A DNA stretch of 38,526 nt from Mycobacterium sp. Lineage in GTDB: Bacteria; Actinomycetota; Actinomycetes; Mycobacteriales; Mycobacteriaceae. Both the position numbers and the translations under genes were made by a program. Below, piece after piece: positions 7,431-15,738 of this stretch. The stretch is from positions 8,366-46,891 of the forward strand of contig JAHFVD010000061.1 of assembly GCA_023264735.1 (NCBI GenBank), read 5' to 3'. Under the pieces are notes generated by a model that ran no database searches, was not told the DNA's origin, and was given only the letters and a program-made list of their open reading frames with translations. Every line of letters starts with the position of its first letter. The stretch's first letter is position 1.

Positions 7431-8117
7431 TCAGTCCAGCTGTCGCAGACCGTCGCTGACCACCCGACCGGCCACCAGCACCCATCCTTCGGAATTCCAC
7501 GTCGTATAGATCTGCGATCCCTTGCCCTGGGTGATCGTGAGGTCCCGGCTCAGATAGTCGGTGATCCGCGCCGCCGCGGAGCCGGTCGCCTCGTCCTCCG
7601 GGACGCCGAGATCGGTGGCGAACATCCGCGATCGGATATGCCCGCCGTCGCGATCGAGCCACGCCCACAAGTAGTGCTCGACATCGTCGGGGTAGTCGCC
7701 AGGTTCGGTGGCCAGCAGATCGTCCACCGAATCCATCTGCTGAATGGCGAACTCCGGTGACCATTCCGCCCGCGCCCGCACCACGGTGAGGGCGTCGTCG
7801 TAGCTGATCTGCACGATGCCGGCCGGCACCTGCAGGGTCTTGATCGGGGTGCCGCGTTCCCGCAGCCACCAGGCCGCGCCCACGGTCGGGTGCCCGGCGA
7901 ACGGCAGCTCGGTGGCCGGGGTGAAGATGTGTGCGTGTGCCGTCGTCGACCCGTTGTTCGGGAGGTCGATGAATATCGTTTCGCTGTAACCCAATTCGGT
8001 GGCGATGCGCTGCCGTTCCGCGGCGGGCACGGTCGACGCATCGACCACGCCGAGCGGATTGCCGAAATTGCCGCACGCATCGGTGAACACCCGCAACACG
8101 GTGACGTCGACGGTCAT
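7431..8117 (-). CDS. PhzF-family isomerase-like protein
   Basis: The protein has 228 residues, shorter than the usual ~280-300 of the family, and is the likely Rv2716 counterpart. The N-terminal half has the family signature FTDACGNFGNPLGVV. The catalytic-type glutamate is Glu46 in GYSETIFI, equivalent to Glu45 of Pseudomonas PhzF. It also has ELPFAGHPTVGAAWWL. The second lobe contains DLGVPEDEATGSAAARI and IYTTWNSEGWVLVAGRVV. Known members catalyse pericyclic isomerisations or epimerisations of small molecules, but most remain uncharacterised. It is the last gene of a minus-strand operon with an alpha/beta hydrolase (34-bp gap) and a PAC2 protein. The substrate is unknown. Confidence 0.85.
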   Translation of the reverse strand: MTVDVTVLRVFTDACGNFGNPLGVVDASTVPAAERQRIATELGYSETIFIDLPNNGSTTAHAHIFTPATELPFAGHPTVGAAWWLRERGTPIKTLQVPAGIVQISYDDALTVVRARAEWSPEFAIQQMDSVDDLLATEPGDYPDDVEHYLWAWLDRDGGHIRSRMFATDLGVPEDEATGSAAARITDYLSRDLTITQGKGSQIYTTWNSEGWVLVAGRVVSDGLRQLD

Positions 8118-8151
8118 ATTCCGACTCTACGACGCCCGTCGAGGACGATGG

Positions 8152-9174
8152 TCAGGTAGCGCTGCGCTCGTCGGTGCCCATCGCGTCGAGCACCGCCACC
8201 CGGGTGTCGAGCGTGCCGGTGACCGAACGCTCGGACAGGCCGGTGCGCAACAGTTCACGCAGTATGTCCTGGTCGTACTTGGCGGCTTCGGTGGAGTCGA
8301 TGAACCGCTCGACGACCTCCACGAAGCGGTCGGGGTCGTCATGGAACGGGAAGTGCCCGGAGCGGGCGAAGATCTCCAACTGAGAGCCCGGCATGGCGGC
8401 GTGCGCCATGCGGGCATGGCTGACCGGGATCATCGCGTCCTGGTCACCCCAAATGAGTTGCACGGGAACAGATTCGGTCAAATAACATCGGTCGAGCATG
8501 GTCACCACCTGCCCGCGCCAATCCACCACCGAGCGCAAGGTGCGGGTGAACGCCGATGATGCGGTCGGCTCGGGCAGATCGGTCAGGATGCGCAGCGCAT
8601 CAGGCAGGTCGCGGCCCAGTCCCGTCGAGCCGAAGACGGTGCCCAGTGCGCGCCCGGCGACCTGCAGGGCCGGCAGCACCAGCGGCAGCCGCAGCAGGGC
8701 CAGTGCCTCGCCGCCCATCGGCAATGAGGCGGCCCGTAGCGCGACGTTGACGTCCTTGGTCACTCCGCCGGCTCCGACCAGGATCAGCCGCTCGACCAAT
8801 TGCGGGTACTGGTAGACGAATTGCATCGCCACACCGCCGCCGAGTGAATGCCCGACGACGGTGACCTTGTCGACCTCGAGGATGCTGAGCAGATCGCGCA
8901 TGCCGTTGGCGTAGGCGGCCACCGAATAGTCGGCCCGCGGCTTGTCGGACTGGCCGTGCCCCAGCAGGTCTGGGGCGATGACCGTGAACCGCTGGGCGAG
9001 CTTGCTGTGCACCGAATGCCACGTCGTCGAGTTGTCACCGATCCCGTGGATCAGCAGCAGCGCGGGACCTGACCCCGCCACCCGGAAGGCCCGCCGATAA
9101 CCGTGAATGGTCCGGAAGTGCAGTGTGGGCGTCACATCCCGGACGGAATGCAGATTGGGCTTTCGCTGCGTCAT
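8152..9174 (-). CDS. Alpha/beta-fold hydrolase (Rv2715-like)
   Basis: The protein has 340 residues. The start was set at ATG 9174 because GGGACGGGG stands at a normal distance; a TTG two codons upstream is less likely. The oxyanion-region motif LLLIHGIGDNSTTW is at residues 40-52. The nucleophile elbow VVGHSLGGG puts the serine at 110, the acid is in LIWGDQDAMIP, and the histidine is in FARSGHFPFHDDP. A helical cap of about 100 residues precedes the acid. A C-terminal extension after residue 290 (EAAKYDQDILRELLRTGL...) is unusual and resembles the mycobacterial branch that includes Rv2715. This is an esterase or lipase-like enzyme with unknown substrate. It lies in an operon with the upstream PAC2 gene (33-bp gap) and the downstream PhzF-like gene. 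Confidence 0.87.
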   Translation of the reverse strand: MTQRKPNLHSVRDVTPTLHFRTIHGYRRAFRVAGSGPALLLIHGIGDNSTTWHSVHSKLAQRFTVIAPDLLGHGQSDKPRADYSVAAYANGMRDLLSILEVDKVTVVGHSLGGGVAMQFVYQYPQLVERLILVGAGGVTKDVNVALRAASLPMGGEALALLRLPLVLPALQVAGRALGTVFGSTGLGRDLPDALRILTDLPEPTASSAFTRTLRSVVDWRGQVVTMLDRCYLTESVPVQLIWGDQDAMIPVSHARMAHAAMPGSQLEIFARSGHFPFHDDPDRFVEVVERFIDSTEAAKYDQDILRELLRTGLSERSVTGTLDTRVAVLDAMGTDERSAT

Positions 9175-9207
9175 GTGCAACCCCGTCCCGGTGCTGTGGA
9201 GACTTCG

Positions 9208-10185
9208 CTAGGTGGTGTCCCCGTTGTCGGTGAAACCATCTTTGAACTCGTCGGCGTGCTGGGCCAGGAATCGCTCGAATTCCGCACCCAATTCGTCGCC
9301 GCTGGGCAGATCCTCGTCGCGAGCCAGAAGCGACCGGTTGTCTTGAGCGGCAACGAAAGCATCGTACTGGCGCTCCAGTGCGCTCACCACTTGAGCGACC
9401 TCGGGCGAGGCTTCTACCTGCTCATCGATCTTGGAACGGATGCCCGCAGCAGCGTCGGTCAGTGCCCGCAACGGCACCTGCAGCGAAGTCAGCTTGGCCA
9501 CCTGCTCCAGCAGCGCCTCGGCGGCCGCCGGGAAGTCGGTCTGGGCCAGATAGTGCGGCACGTGCACGGTGAACCCGACGACTTCGTGGCCGTGCTGGGC
9601 CATCCGGTATTCCAGCAGGTTGGAGACGCTGCCGGGCACCTGCACCTCGCCCACCCACGGGGTGAACTCGCTGATCAGCTCGCGATTGTTGGAGTGCGCC
9701 GTCAGCGTCACCGGACGGGTGTGGGGGACAGCCATCGGAATCGTGCCCAGTCCGATGGTCTGGCGCACCCCGAGCCGCTCGGCCAGCAACCGCACGGCCG
9801 TCACGAACCGCTCCCATTTCAGGTCCGGCTCCAGGCCGGCGAGCAGCAGAAACGGCGTACCGAGGCTGTCGCGCAGGGCGTACAGGTTCAGCTGCGGATC
9901 GTCATAGTCGGTGAAGTGGTCGGTCTTGAACGTCATCAGCGGCCGACGGGACCGGTAATCCAGCAGGTCGTCGATCGCGAACGAGGCCACCAGTTCGGTG
10001 TCGAGCTTGCTCTTGAGGTGCTCAGCGGCCAGATGAATGGCGTGGCCGGCATCGGAGAACCCTTCGAGAGCGTGGATCATCACCGGTCCACGCCCGTCGG
10101 GCGCGGCCAGTTGGGGTGCCGGAAACTCGAGTTCGTACATTCCGGTCTGCTCAGGTTGGTACTGCTGTCCCTGCTCGTCAGTCAT
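9208..10185 (-). CDS. PAC2-family protein (Rv2714-like)
   Basis: The protein has 325 residues. ATG 10185 follows GAGGAGGCGGAGACG, which is better than the GTG at 10215. PAC2 is an ATP-grasp-unrelated fold named after a eukaryotic proteasome assembly chaperone; bacterial members are widespread in actinobacteria and mostly unassigned. Typical segments here are MIHALEGFSDAGHAIHLAAEH, LVASFAIDDLLDYRSRRP, GLGTIPMAVPHTRPVTLTAHS and VPHYLAQTDFPAAAEALLEQ. The C-terminus (from about 245) is acidic and helical (SALERQYDAFVAAQDN...). It is first in the three-gene operon with the hydrolase and PhzF-like protein. A role in proteasome assembly is not implied by sequence alone. Confidence 0.85.
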   Translation of the reverse strand: MTDEQGQQYQPEQTGMYELEFPAPQLAAPDGRGPVMIHALEGFSDAGHAIHLAAEHLKSKLDTELVASFAIDDLLDYRSRRPLMTFKTDHFTDYDDPQLNLYALRDSLGTPFLLLAGLEPDLKWERFVTAVRLLAERLGVRQTIGLGTIPMAVPHTRPVTLTAHSNNRELISEFTPWVGEVQVPGSVSNLLEYRMAQHGHEVVGFTVHVPHYLAQTDFPAAAEALLEQVAKLTSLQVPLRALTDAAAGIRSKIDEQVEASPEVAQVVSALERQYDAFVAAQDNRSLLARDEDLPSGDELGAEFERFLAQHADEFKDGFTDNGDTT

Positions 10186-10267
10186 CGTCTCCGCCTCCTC
10201 GCGGTACCCGGGCACGGTGTCGCGCCCTTGTACCGTGACAACCAGTGTCTCTTAGATTCGTGCCTGC

Positions 10268-10279
10268 GCTATCGATAGC
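10268..10279. promoter_or_regulatory. 12-bp perfect palindrome in a divergent promoter region
   Basis: GCTATCGATAGC lies in the 189-bp gap between the PAC2 gene and the serine-protease gene. It could be an operator; no regulator is indicated. Confidence 0.3.
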
Positions 10280-10374
10280 ACCTGTGTTGCATAACGCGGG
10301 TGCTGTGCCCGTCGTTCCCCGGCGGCTGTGATCACGACGGGTCCACAGCCCCCGCATCAGGCATGATCGTGCAG

Positions 10375-11160
10375 ATGCGGACGGTTTCGGCGGCACAGAA
10401 CGTGGCGATTGCCACGGTGGTGCTGGCCGGCTGCCACGCGCCGTCCGCGCCCCCGGTCAAAGCCGCCGAGGCCGCCGTCGCACGGTCGGTGACCAAGAAT
10501 GCCGAGCCGGTGACGCCGCAACCGGCGGTCGGGGCGCTGTTCCTCGGCGGCACCGACGCCCACACGTGCACCGCGTCCGTCGTCCACTCGACCGCCCAGA
10601 ATCTGATCCTGACCGCGGCACACTGCCTGACGGCGGGCCTGCCCGTCACCTTCGTGCCGGCGTTCGACGACACGGCCGCCCCCGATGCGGTGTGGACCGT
10701 CGACGCCGTCTACCTCGATCCCCGGTGGCTCGCCTCCCAGGACCCCAAGGCCGACTATGCGTTCGCGCGGGTCAGCCGGTCGGCGGGTGGGTCGGTCGAA
10801 TCGGTCGCCGGTCAGGCACTGACGCTGGGTGTGACACCGGGCGACGCCGCGCCGGTCACGGTGGTCGGGTACCCGGGAGGCGTCGGCGGACCGCCCCTGG
10901 GCTGCGACACCACCGCCGCCATGGCCCCGGGTGGCTTTCCGTCGCTGCGCTGCGGCGGGCTGGTCGACGGCACGAGCGGAGGCCCGTGGATCAAGGGCTC
11001 GACGGTGGTCGGGGTGATCGGCGGCCGCGACGGTGGCGGCTGCCAGGACAACATCTCCTATTCGCCGCCGTTCGACACAGCGACGGCTGATCTGCTGGCC
11101 CGCGCCGAGGCGGGCGGTCCAGGCGACGACGCACCGATGGCGCTCGACGGCGACTGCTGA
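10375..11160 (+). CDS. Secreted trypsin-like serine protease, putative lipoprotein
   Basis: The protein has 261 residues. With ATG 10375 it begins with a short signal peptide ending in a lipobox VLAGC (Cys20), so it is predicted to be a lipid-anchored extracytoplasmic protein. Another ATG at 10363 adds four residues. The chymotrypsin-like catalytic triad is clear: His83 in LTAAHC, Asp127 in KADYAFAR, and Ser201 in DGTSGGPW. Disulfide candidates are Cys65/Cys84 and Cys177/Cys193. The family includes periplasmic peptidases and catalytically competent hydrolases with unknown targets. From memory, no such gene lies between the PAC2 gene and sthA in M. tuberculosis, so this looks like a species-specific insertion. 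No Shine-Dalgarno is seen; CATGAT 7 nt upstream might drive a leaderless mRNA. It ends 1 bp before the convergent sthA stop. Confidence 0.82.
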   Translation: MRTVSAAQNVAIATVVLAGCHAPSAPPVKAAEAAVARSVTKNAEPVTPQPAVGALFLGGTDAHTCTASVVHSTAQNLILTAAHCLTAGLPVTFVPAFDDTAAPDAVWTVDAVYLDPRWLASQDPKADYAFARVSRSAGGSVESVAGQALTLGVTPGDAAPVTVVGYPGGVGGPPLGCDTTAAMAPGGFPSLRCGGLVDGTSGGPWIKGSTVVGVIGGRDGGGCQDNISYSPPFDTATADLLARAEAGGPGDDAPMALDGDC

Positions 11161-11161
11161 A

Positions 11162-12574
11162 CTACTTGCGGAACTGGTTCAGCGCCCGCAGCTTGTTCAT
11201 CACGTCCAGCGCCGCGACCTTGTAGGCCTCCGAGAACGTCGGGTAGTTGAAGACGGCGTCGACGAGGTATTCGATCGTGCCGCCGCAGCCCATCACGGCC
11301 TGGCCGATGTGCACCAGCTCGGTGGCGGCGGTGCCGAAGATGTGGACGCCCAGCACCTTCAGGTCCTCGGTGGACACCAGCAGCTTCAACATGCCGTACG
11401 AGTCGCCGGCGATCTGGCCGCGGGCCAGCTCGCGGTACCGCGACACCCCGACCTCGTAGGGGATGGAATCCTTGGTCAGCTCCTGCTCGGTGGCGCCGAC
11501 GTAGGACACCTCGGGGATCGAGTAGATGCCAATCGGCTGCAACGAAGTCATCCCGGCGGTCGGCTCACCGAAGGCGTGGTAGGCCGCCAGGCGGCCCTGC
11601 TCCATCGAGGTGGCCGCCAGGGCCGGGAAGCCGATGACGTCGCCGACGGCGTAGATGTGGTCGACCTTGGTCTGGAATGTCTTGTCGTCGACGAAGATCC
11701 GGCCGCGGTTGTCGGCCTCCAGGCCGGCGTTCTCCAGGTCGAGGTGGTCGGTCTGGCCCTGCCGGCCAGCCGAGTACATGACGGTCTCGGCCGGAATCTG
11801 CTTGCCACTGGCCAGGGTGGTGACGGTGCCTGCCGAGCCGACGTCGACGGCGGTCACCGCCTCACCGAACCGGAACGTCACCGCCAGGTCGCGCAGGTGG
11901 AAGCGCAGCGCCTCGACGATCTCGGGGTCGCAGAAGTCGAGCATCGAGTCGCGCTTCTCCACGACGGTGACCTTGGTGCCCAGGGCGGCGAACATCGAGG
12001 CGTATTCGATGCCGATGACCCCGGCGCCGACCACGACCATCGAGGTCGGGATGGACTTCAGGTCGAGGATGCCGTCGGAGTCCAGCACCCGGTTCTCGTC
12101 GAATTCGATACCGGCGGGCCGCGCCGGCTTGGTGCCGGTGGCGACGATGACATAGCGGCCGCTGATCGTGAAGTGCTCGGCCCTGGTGGGGTCCTCGATG
12201 ATCAGGTTGTGCTCGTCCAGGAACCGGCCACGGCCCATGTAGAGCTCGATCCCGTTGCGCATCAACTGATTTCGGATGACATCGACTTCTTTGCCGATCA
12301 CATGCTGGGTGCGGGCGAGCAGATCGGCGGGGGTGATCTTGTCCTTGACCCGGTAGCTGGCTCCGTAGAGCTCGCGCTGGCTCATACCGGTCAGGTACAG
12401 GACGGCCTCGCGCAGCGTCTTGGACGGGATCGTGCCGGTCTGGACGCAGACACCGCCCATCATGTGGCCCCGCTCGATCACGGCTACCGACTTGCCCAGC
12501 TTGGCCGCGGCGATGGCAGCCTTCTGGCCGCCGGGACCCGAACCGATGACGACGAGGTCGTATTCCAAACCCAT
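11162..12574 (-). CDS. sthA: SthA, soluble pyridine nucleotide transhydrogenase
   Basis: The protein has 470 residues, standard length. ATG 12574 begins MGLEYDLVVIGSGPGG; a longer in-frame extension to 12688 lacks domain sequence. This cytoplasmic flavoprotein exchanges hydride between NADPH and NAD+, balancing the two pools. The FAD-binding GSGPGG is at 11-16, the NAD(P)-binding VVVGAGVIGIEYASMF is mid-protein, and the second FAD motif reads IYAVGDVIGFPAL. The sequence GGVCVQTGTIPSK keeps Cys43 but has Thr48 where dihydrolipoamide dehydrogenases have their second redox Cys. The C-terminal NYPTFSEAY lacks the catalytic His of disulfide reductases. Both losses are what separates SthA from its relatives. 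It faces the DUF4192 gene divergently. Confidence 0.92.
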   Translation of the reverse strand: MGLEYDLVVIGSGPGGQKAAIAAAKLGKSVAVIERGHMMGGVCVQTGTIPSKTLREAVLYLTGMSQRELYGASYRVKDKITPADLLARTQHVIGKEVDVIRNQLMRNGIELYMGRGRFLDEHNLIIEDPTRAEHFTISGRYVIVATGTKPARPAGIEFDENRVLDSDGILDLKSIPTSMVVVGAGVIGIEYASMFAALGTKVTVVEKRDSMLDFCDPEIVEALRFHLRDLAVTFRFGEAVTAVDVGSAGTVTTLASGKQIPAETVMYSAGRQGQTDHLDLENAGLEADNRGRIFVDDKTFQTKVDHIYAVGDVIGFPALAATSMEQGRLAAYHAFGEPTAGMTSLQPIGIYSIPEVSYVGATEQELTKDSIPYEVGVSRYRELARGQIAGDSYGMLKLLVSTEDLKVLGVHIFGTAATELVHIGQAVMGCGGTIEYLVDAVFNYPTFSEAYKVAALDVMNKLRALNQFRK

Positions 12575-12753
12575 GAGGACAAGGTGTACGCCGGTTTGCC
12601 GAATCTCGCATGCCGACGATGTCAATACGACATGAACAATCCGCCCCAGCGCGCATCGTCGCTGATCCCCAGACCCGACTTCATCCACAGGGCCGGGCTC
12701 CTGAGTGCGCGGGCGGCGCGGTCTCGACGGTGCTGGTTGGCAGCGTCACACCC

Positions 12754-13812
12754 ATGACCACACACGAACCTGACTTCCGCTTCACCCGGCCCGGCGCGCT
12801 GATCGCCGCCCTGCCAGCCGTTCTCGGCTTCGTGCCCGAACAGTCCCTGGTGCTGGTGTCTCTCGAACACGGCGAGATGGGGGCGGTGATGCGCGTCGAC
12901 CTCCCGAAGGCGCTCGACGGCGACCTGAGTCACCTGGCCGAGCTCGCGTCCGCCTCGGGTGCGGACACGGTGGTCGCGGTGATCGTGGACGCCGAACGTG
13001 CGGCGTGCCCCATGTGCAACCAGGATTATCGCGACCTGTGCGACGAGCTGACGTCGGCGCTGTCCGCCCACGGCATGGATCTCTACGCGGGTCACGTCGT
13101 CGACCGGGTCGAGGCCGGCGGGCGCTGGCACTGCGTCGACGGGTGCGGGGCATTCGGTGCGGTGGAGGATCCGATGGCGTCTCCGTTGGCGGCTGCCGCC
13201 GTGCTCGACGGGCGCCGGCTCTATCGGCGCAGGGCCGATCTGCAGGCTGTGATCGAAGTAGTTGACGAGAAGCGCAGTGCCGCAATGGTTCCGGTCATTT
13301 CTGAACGCGGCGATGCGCGGGAGGCGGACTGGCGCGCCGATCCCGACGGCTGCGGCCGGCGCGACGTGGAGGCGGCGATGGCGCTGGCTGCCCGGATCTG
13401 TGACGGCGAGGAACCGAACGATGTCGAGCTGGCGGGCCTGGCCTGCGCGCTGACCGACGTCAACGTCCGCGACACATTGTATGCACTGGCGGTTGGCGCC
13501 GACGCCGCCCGGGCCGAGGCGTTGTGGGCGCTGCTGGCGCGCGCGCTTCCCGGGCCGTGGCGCATTGAAGCGCTTGTGCTGCTGGCCTTTTCGGCCTATG
13601 CCCGAGGGGACGGCCCGTTGGCCGGGCTATCGCTGGAGGCGGCTCTGCGCGGCGATCCCGAGCATCGGATGGCGTGCATGCTCGACACCGCGCTGCAGTC
13701 CGGCATGCGACCCGAGCAGATTCGCGAGCTGGCCGGCACCGGCTACCGGCTGGCCAAGCGGCTCGGGGTACGGCTTCCGCCGCGACGGGCGTACGGCCGT
13801 CGCGCGGTGTGA
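12754..13812 (+). CDS. DUF4192 protein (Rv2712c-like)
   Basis: The protein has 352 residues with ATG 12754 (MTTHEPDFRF); the frame is open upstream but the family starts here. The conserved actinobacterial DUF4192 pattern is visible: RFTRPGALIAALPAVLGFVPEQSLVLVSL, followed by VVAVIVDAERAACPMCNQ and GGRWHCVDGCGAFGAVEDP. The C-terminal half is helical, with LACALTDVNVRDTLYALAV and a segment reading ALLARALPGPWRIEALVLLAFSAYARGDGPLAGLSLEAAL, which resembles helical TPR-like repeats. Three cysteine clusters (CPMC, CVDGC) might bind metal. No signal peptide or membrane segment is seen. Function is unknown. It ends 6 bp before the convergent ideR stop. Confidence 0.8.
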   Translation: MTTHEPDFRFTRPGALIAALPAVLGFVPEQSLVLVSLEHGEMGAVMRVDLPKALDGDLSHLAELASASGADTVVAVIVDAERAACPMCNQDYRDLCDELTSALSAHGMDLYAGHVVDRVEAGGRWHCVDGCGAFGAVEDPMASPLAAAAVLDGRRLYRRRADLQAVIEVVDEKRSAAMVPVISERGDAREADWRADPDGCGRRDVEAAMALAARICDGEEPNDVELAGLACALTDVNVRDTLYALAVGADAARAEALWALLARALPGPWRIEALVLLAFSAYARGDGPLAGLSLEAALRGDPEHRMACMLDTALQSGMRPEQIRELAGTGYRLAKRLGVRLPPRRAYGRRAV

Positions 13813-13818
13813 ACCGGC

Positions 13819-14508
13819 CTAGACCTTCTCGACCTTGACGGCGTGGGCCATTTCGTGGGGGAGTTGCACGTTCTCGTGACCAGCGATCACGATCGTCACG
13901 GCGCCGCTCGGGGTGTTCTCGACCTGCACCCGCGCGTTGGGCACCACGCCGGCGTCCTTGAGCATGCCGATCAACTCCACGTCGCCCTGGACGTGTTCGG
14001 TCAGCTGGCGGACCACCACGGCGACCGGGGTGCCGGGTGGAAGCTCGGTCAGCCGAACCAGGTGGGCGTCCTCGCGCTGGCTCATGTCCAGACCCAGCAG
14101 GGACAGCCCCGGAATGGGATTGCCGAAGGGGGACACCGTGGGGTCGTCGAGAACCTTCACCAGGCGGCGCTCGACGTCCTCGCTCATCACGTGCTCCCAC
14201 TTGCAGGCTTCGGCGTGCACCTCTTCCCACGGAAGGCCGATGACGTCCACGAGCAACCGCTCGGCGAGCCGGTGCTTGCGCATCACCGACACGGCCAGCC
14301 CGCGGCCCTTGTCGGTCAGTTCGAGGTGCCGGTCGCCGGCCACATGCAGCAGGCCGTCGCGCTCCATGCGCGCCACGGTTTGGCTGACCGTCGGACCGCT
14401 CTGATCCAGCCGCTCTGCAATGCGCGCGCGCAGGGGGATCACGCCCTCTTCTTCGAGGTCGTAGATCGTGCGGAGGTACATCTCGGTGGTATCGACCAGG
14501 TCATTCAT
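13819..14508 (-). CDS. ideR: IdeR, iron-dependent repressor (DtxR family)
   Basis: The protein has 229 residues. The N-terminal winged helix (residues 4-60: LDQSGPTVSQTVARMERDGLL) binds iron boxes. The dimerisation domain carries the metal ligands at the conserved positions: Met10, Cys102, Glu105 and His106 for site 1, and His79, Glu83 and His98 for site 2. A C-terminal SH3-like domain follows (from about 150). With Fe2+ it represses siderophore and uptake genes and activates bacterioferritin. ATG 14508 has AGAAGGGTG upstream, and a good -10 (TAGACT) lies 22 nt before it. The gene follows sigB with a 123-bp gap and a terminator-like hairpin, so it is probably expressed largely from its own promoter. 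No iron box was seen in this window. Confidence 0.97.
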   Translation of the reverse strand: MNDLVDTTEMYLRTIYDLEEEGVIPLRARIAERLDQSGPTVSQTVARMERDGLLHVAGDRHLELTDKGRGLAVSVMRKHRLAERLLVDVIGLPWEEVHAEACKWEHVMSEDVERRLVKVLDDPTVSPFGNPIPGLSLLGLDMSQREDAHLVRLTELPPGTPVAVVVRQLTEHVQGDVELIGMLKDAGVVPNARVQVENTPSGAVTIVIAGHENVQLPHEMAHAVKVEKV

Positions 14509-14530
14509 ACGGCACCCTTCTTCGGCCCCG

Positions 14531-14536
14531 AGTCTA
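14531..14536 (-). promoter_or_regulatory. ideR -10 element
   Basis: TAGACT on the minus strand (14536-14531) lies 22 nt before the ATG. This predicts a leader of about 15-16 nt that contains the ribosome site. Confidence 0.5.
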
Positions 14537-14583
14537 CTTGGCTAGCTGGGGAAACAGGTGTGCAACACCATCGGGCCACAGCA

Positions 14584-14614
14584 GTGTGCCCGCCGGCATC
14601 GCCGACGGGCACAC
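14584..14614 (-). terminator. Strong hairpin downstream of sigB
   Basis: GTGTGCCCG (14584-14592) pairs perfectly with CGGGCACAC (14606-14614), with extra pairing inside the loop. It lies just after the sigB stop (14632) and before ideR. There is no T-run, which is common for mycobacterial terminators, so readthrough into ideR is possible. Confidence 0.6.
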
Positions 14615-14631
14615 TCAGGGGGTTGCTTGAT

Positions 14632-15591
14632 CTAGCTGGCGTACGACCGCAGCCGGTCAGCCCGATCGCCGTTGCGCAGCTTCGACATAACCTCGCGCTC
14701 GATCTGGCGGACACGCTCGCGCGACAGACCGAACAGCTTGCCGATCTGGTCGAGGGTGCGCGGCTGGCCGTCGTCGAGGCCGAACCGCAGCCGGATCACC
14801 TGCTGCTCACGCTCATCCAGCGTGGCCAGTACGTGGCGGATGTCGGTGTGCAGCAACTCGGCGATAACGGCGTTCTCCGCCGACATGGCCTCGGAGTCTT
14901 CGATGAAGTCACCCAGCGGGGCCTCCTCATCGCTGCCGACCGGCATGTCGAGGCTGACCGGGTCGCGGCTGTGCTCGAGCAGGTCGTTGATCTTCTCGAC
15001 CGGGATGCCCGACTCTTCGGCCAGTTCCTCGTCGGTGGCTTCACGGCCCAGGCTCTGGTGCATCTCACGCTTGATCCGCGCCAGCTTGTTGACCTGCTCC
15101 ACGAGGTGCACCGGCAGCCGGATGGTGCGGCTCTGGTCGGCCATACCGCGGGTGATGGCCTGACGGATCCACCAGGTGGCGTACGTCGAGAACTTGAATC
15201 CCTTGGTGTAGTCGAACTTCTCCATCGCGCGGATCAGGCCCAGGTTGCCCTCCTGGATGAGATCCAGCAGTGGCATTCCGCGCCCGGTGTAGCGCTTGGC
15301 CAGCGAGACCACGAGGCGCAGGTTCGCCTCGAGCAAATGGCTTCGGGCGGCCTGCCCGTCGCGAACCACGGTCGCCAGGTCCCGCTTGCGGTTATCGGAC
15401 AGGCGCTTGCGGGTCTCCAGCAGATGTGCGGCGAACAGGCCGGCTTCGATCCGCTTGGCCAGTTCGACCTCGTCCTCGGCGGTGAGCAGGGCGGTCTTGC
15501 CGATGCCATTCAGATACACGCGCACCAGGTCGGCGGCTGGACTCTGGGCGTCCAGGTCGCTGTCAAATCGGCTGGTGGTGGCATTTGCCAT
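14632..15591 (-). CDS. sigB: SigB, principal-like sigma factor
   Basis: The protein has 319 residues. ATG 15591 (MANATTSRFD) follows GGAGG, which beats the open frame reaching 15657. Region 1.2 and non-conserved parts start at about 18 (ADLVRVYLNGIGKTALLTAEDEVELAKRIEAGL). The region 2 core ANLRLVVSLAKRYTGRGMPLLDLIQEGNLGLIRAMEKFDYTKGFKFSTYATWWIRQAI spans about 88-146. Region 3 includes VHLVEQVNKLARIKREM, and region 4 ends RTLDQIGKLFGLSRERVRQIEREVMSKLR. It lacks the long N-terminal extension of SigA. In mycobacteria SigB serves stress and stationary-phase transcription and also many housekeeping promoters. A stress-type promoter lies upstream (see 15629-15654). Confidence 0.95.
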   Translation of the reverse strand: MANATTSRFDSDLDAQSPAADLVRVYLNGIGKTALLTAEDEVELAKRIEAGLFAAHLLETRKRLSDNRKRDLATVVRDGQAARSHLLEANLRLVVSLAKRYTGRGMPLLDLIQEGNLGLIRAMEKFDYTKGFKFSTYATWWIRQAITRGMADQSRTIRLPVHLVEQVNKLARIKREMHQSLGREATDEELAEESGIPVEKINDLLEHSRDPVSLDMPVGSDEEAPLGDFIEDSEAMSAENAVIAELLHTDIRHVLATLDEREQQVIRLRFGLDDGQPRTLDQIGKLFGLSRERVRQIEREVMSKLRNGDRADRLRSYAS

Positions 15592-15628
15592 GGTGGCCTC
15601 CTGATCGGCTGCAACTGTCAAACGGTCC

Positions 15629-15654
15629 AACGTTCGACCGGAACAAAGAGTTCC
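15629..15654 (-). promoter_or_regulatory. ECF-type (SigE/SigH-like) promoter of sigB
   Basis: On the minus strand GGAACT (15654-15649) and GTT (15631-15629) are 17 nt apart, about 40 nt before the sigB start. This matches the ECF pattern GGAAC-N16-17-GTT. In M. tuberculosis sigB is transcribed by several stress sigma factors, including SigE and SigH. Confidence 0.6.
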
Positions 15655-15738
15655 CATGGGGCTGCCTTCTCACACCCTCTGACGTGCGGGAATACGGCGG
15701 AGCCCTGAGAATGTCCTGAGAAACGACCGTGCAGGCGG

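Noticed and set aside
10330..10337. TGTGATCACG as a CRP site
   Set aside because: The half-sites TGTGA and TCACG overlap instead of being 6 nt apart.
11033..12757. 574-codon plus-strand open frame antisense to sthA
   Set aside because: It has no domain and runs opposite to the conserved flavoprotein, so it is a GC-driven shadow.
13819..15660. Iron box (IdeR operator) near ideR or sigB
   Set aside because: No sequence resembling TTAGGTTAGGCTAACCTAA was seen.
13843..15708. 621-codon plus-strand open frame antisense to ideR and sigB
   Set aside because: Low-complexity translation with no family, and two essential conserved genes fill the other strand.
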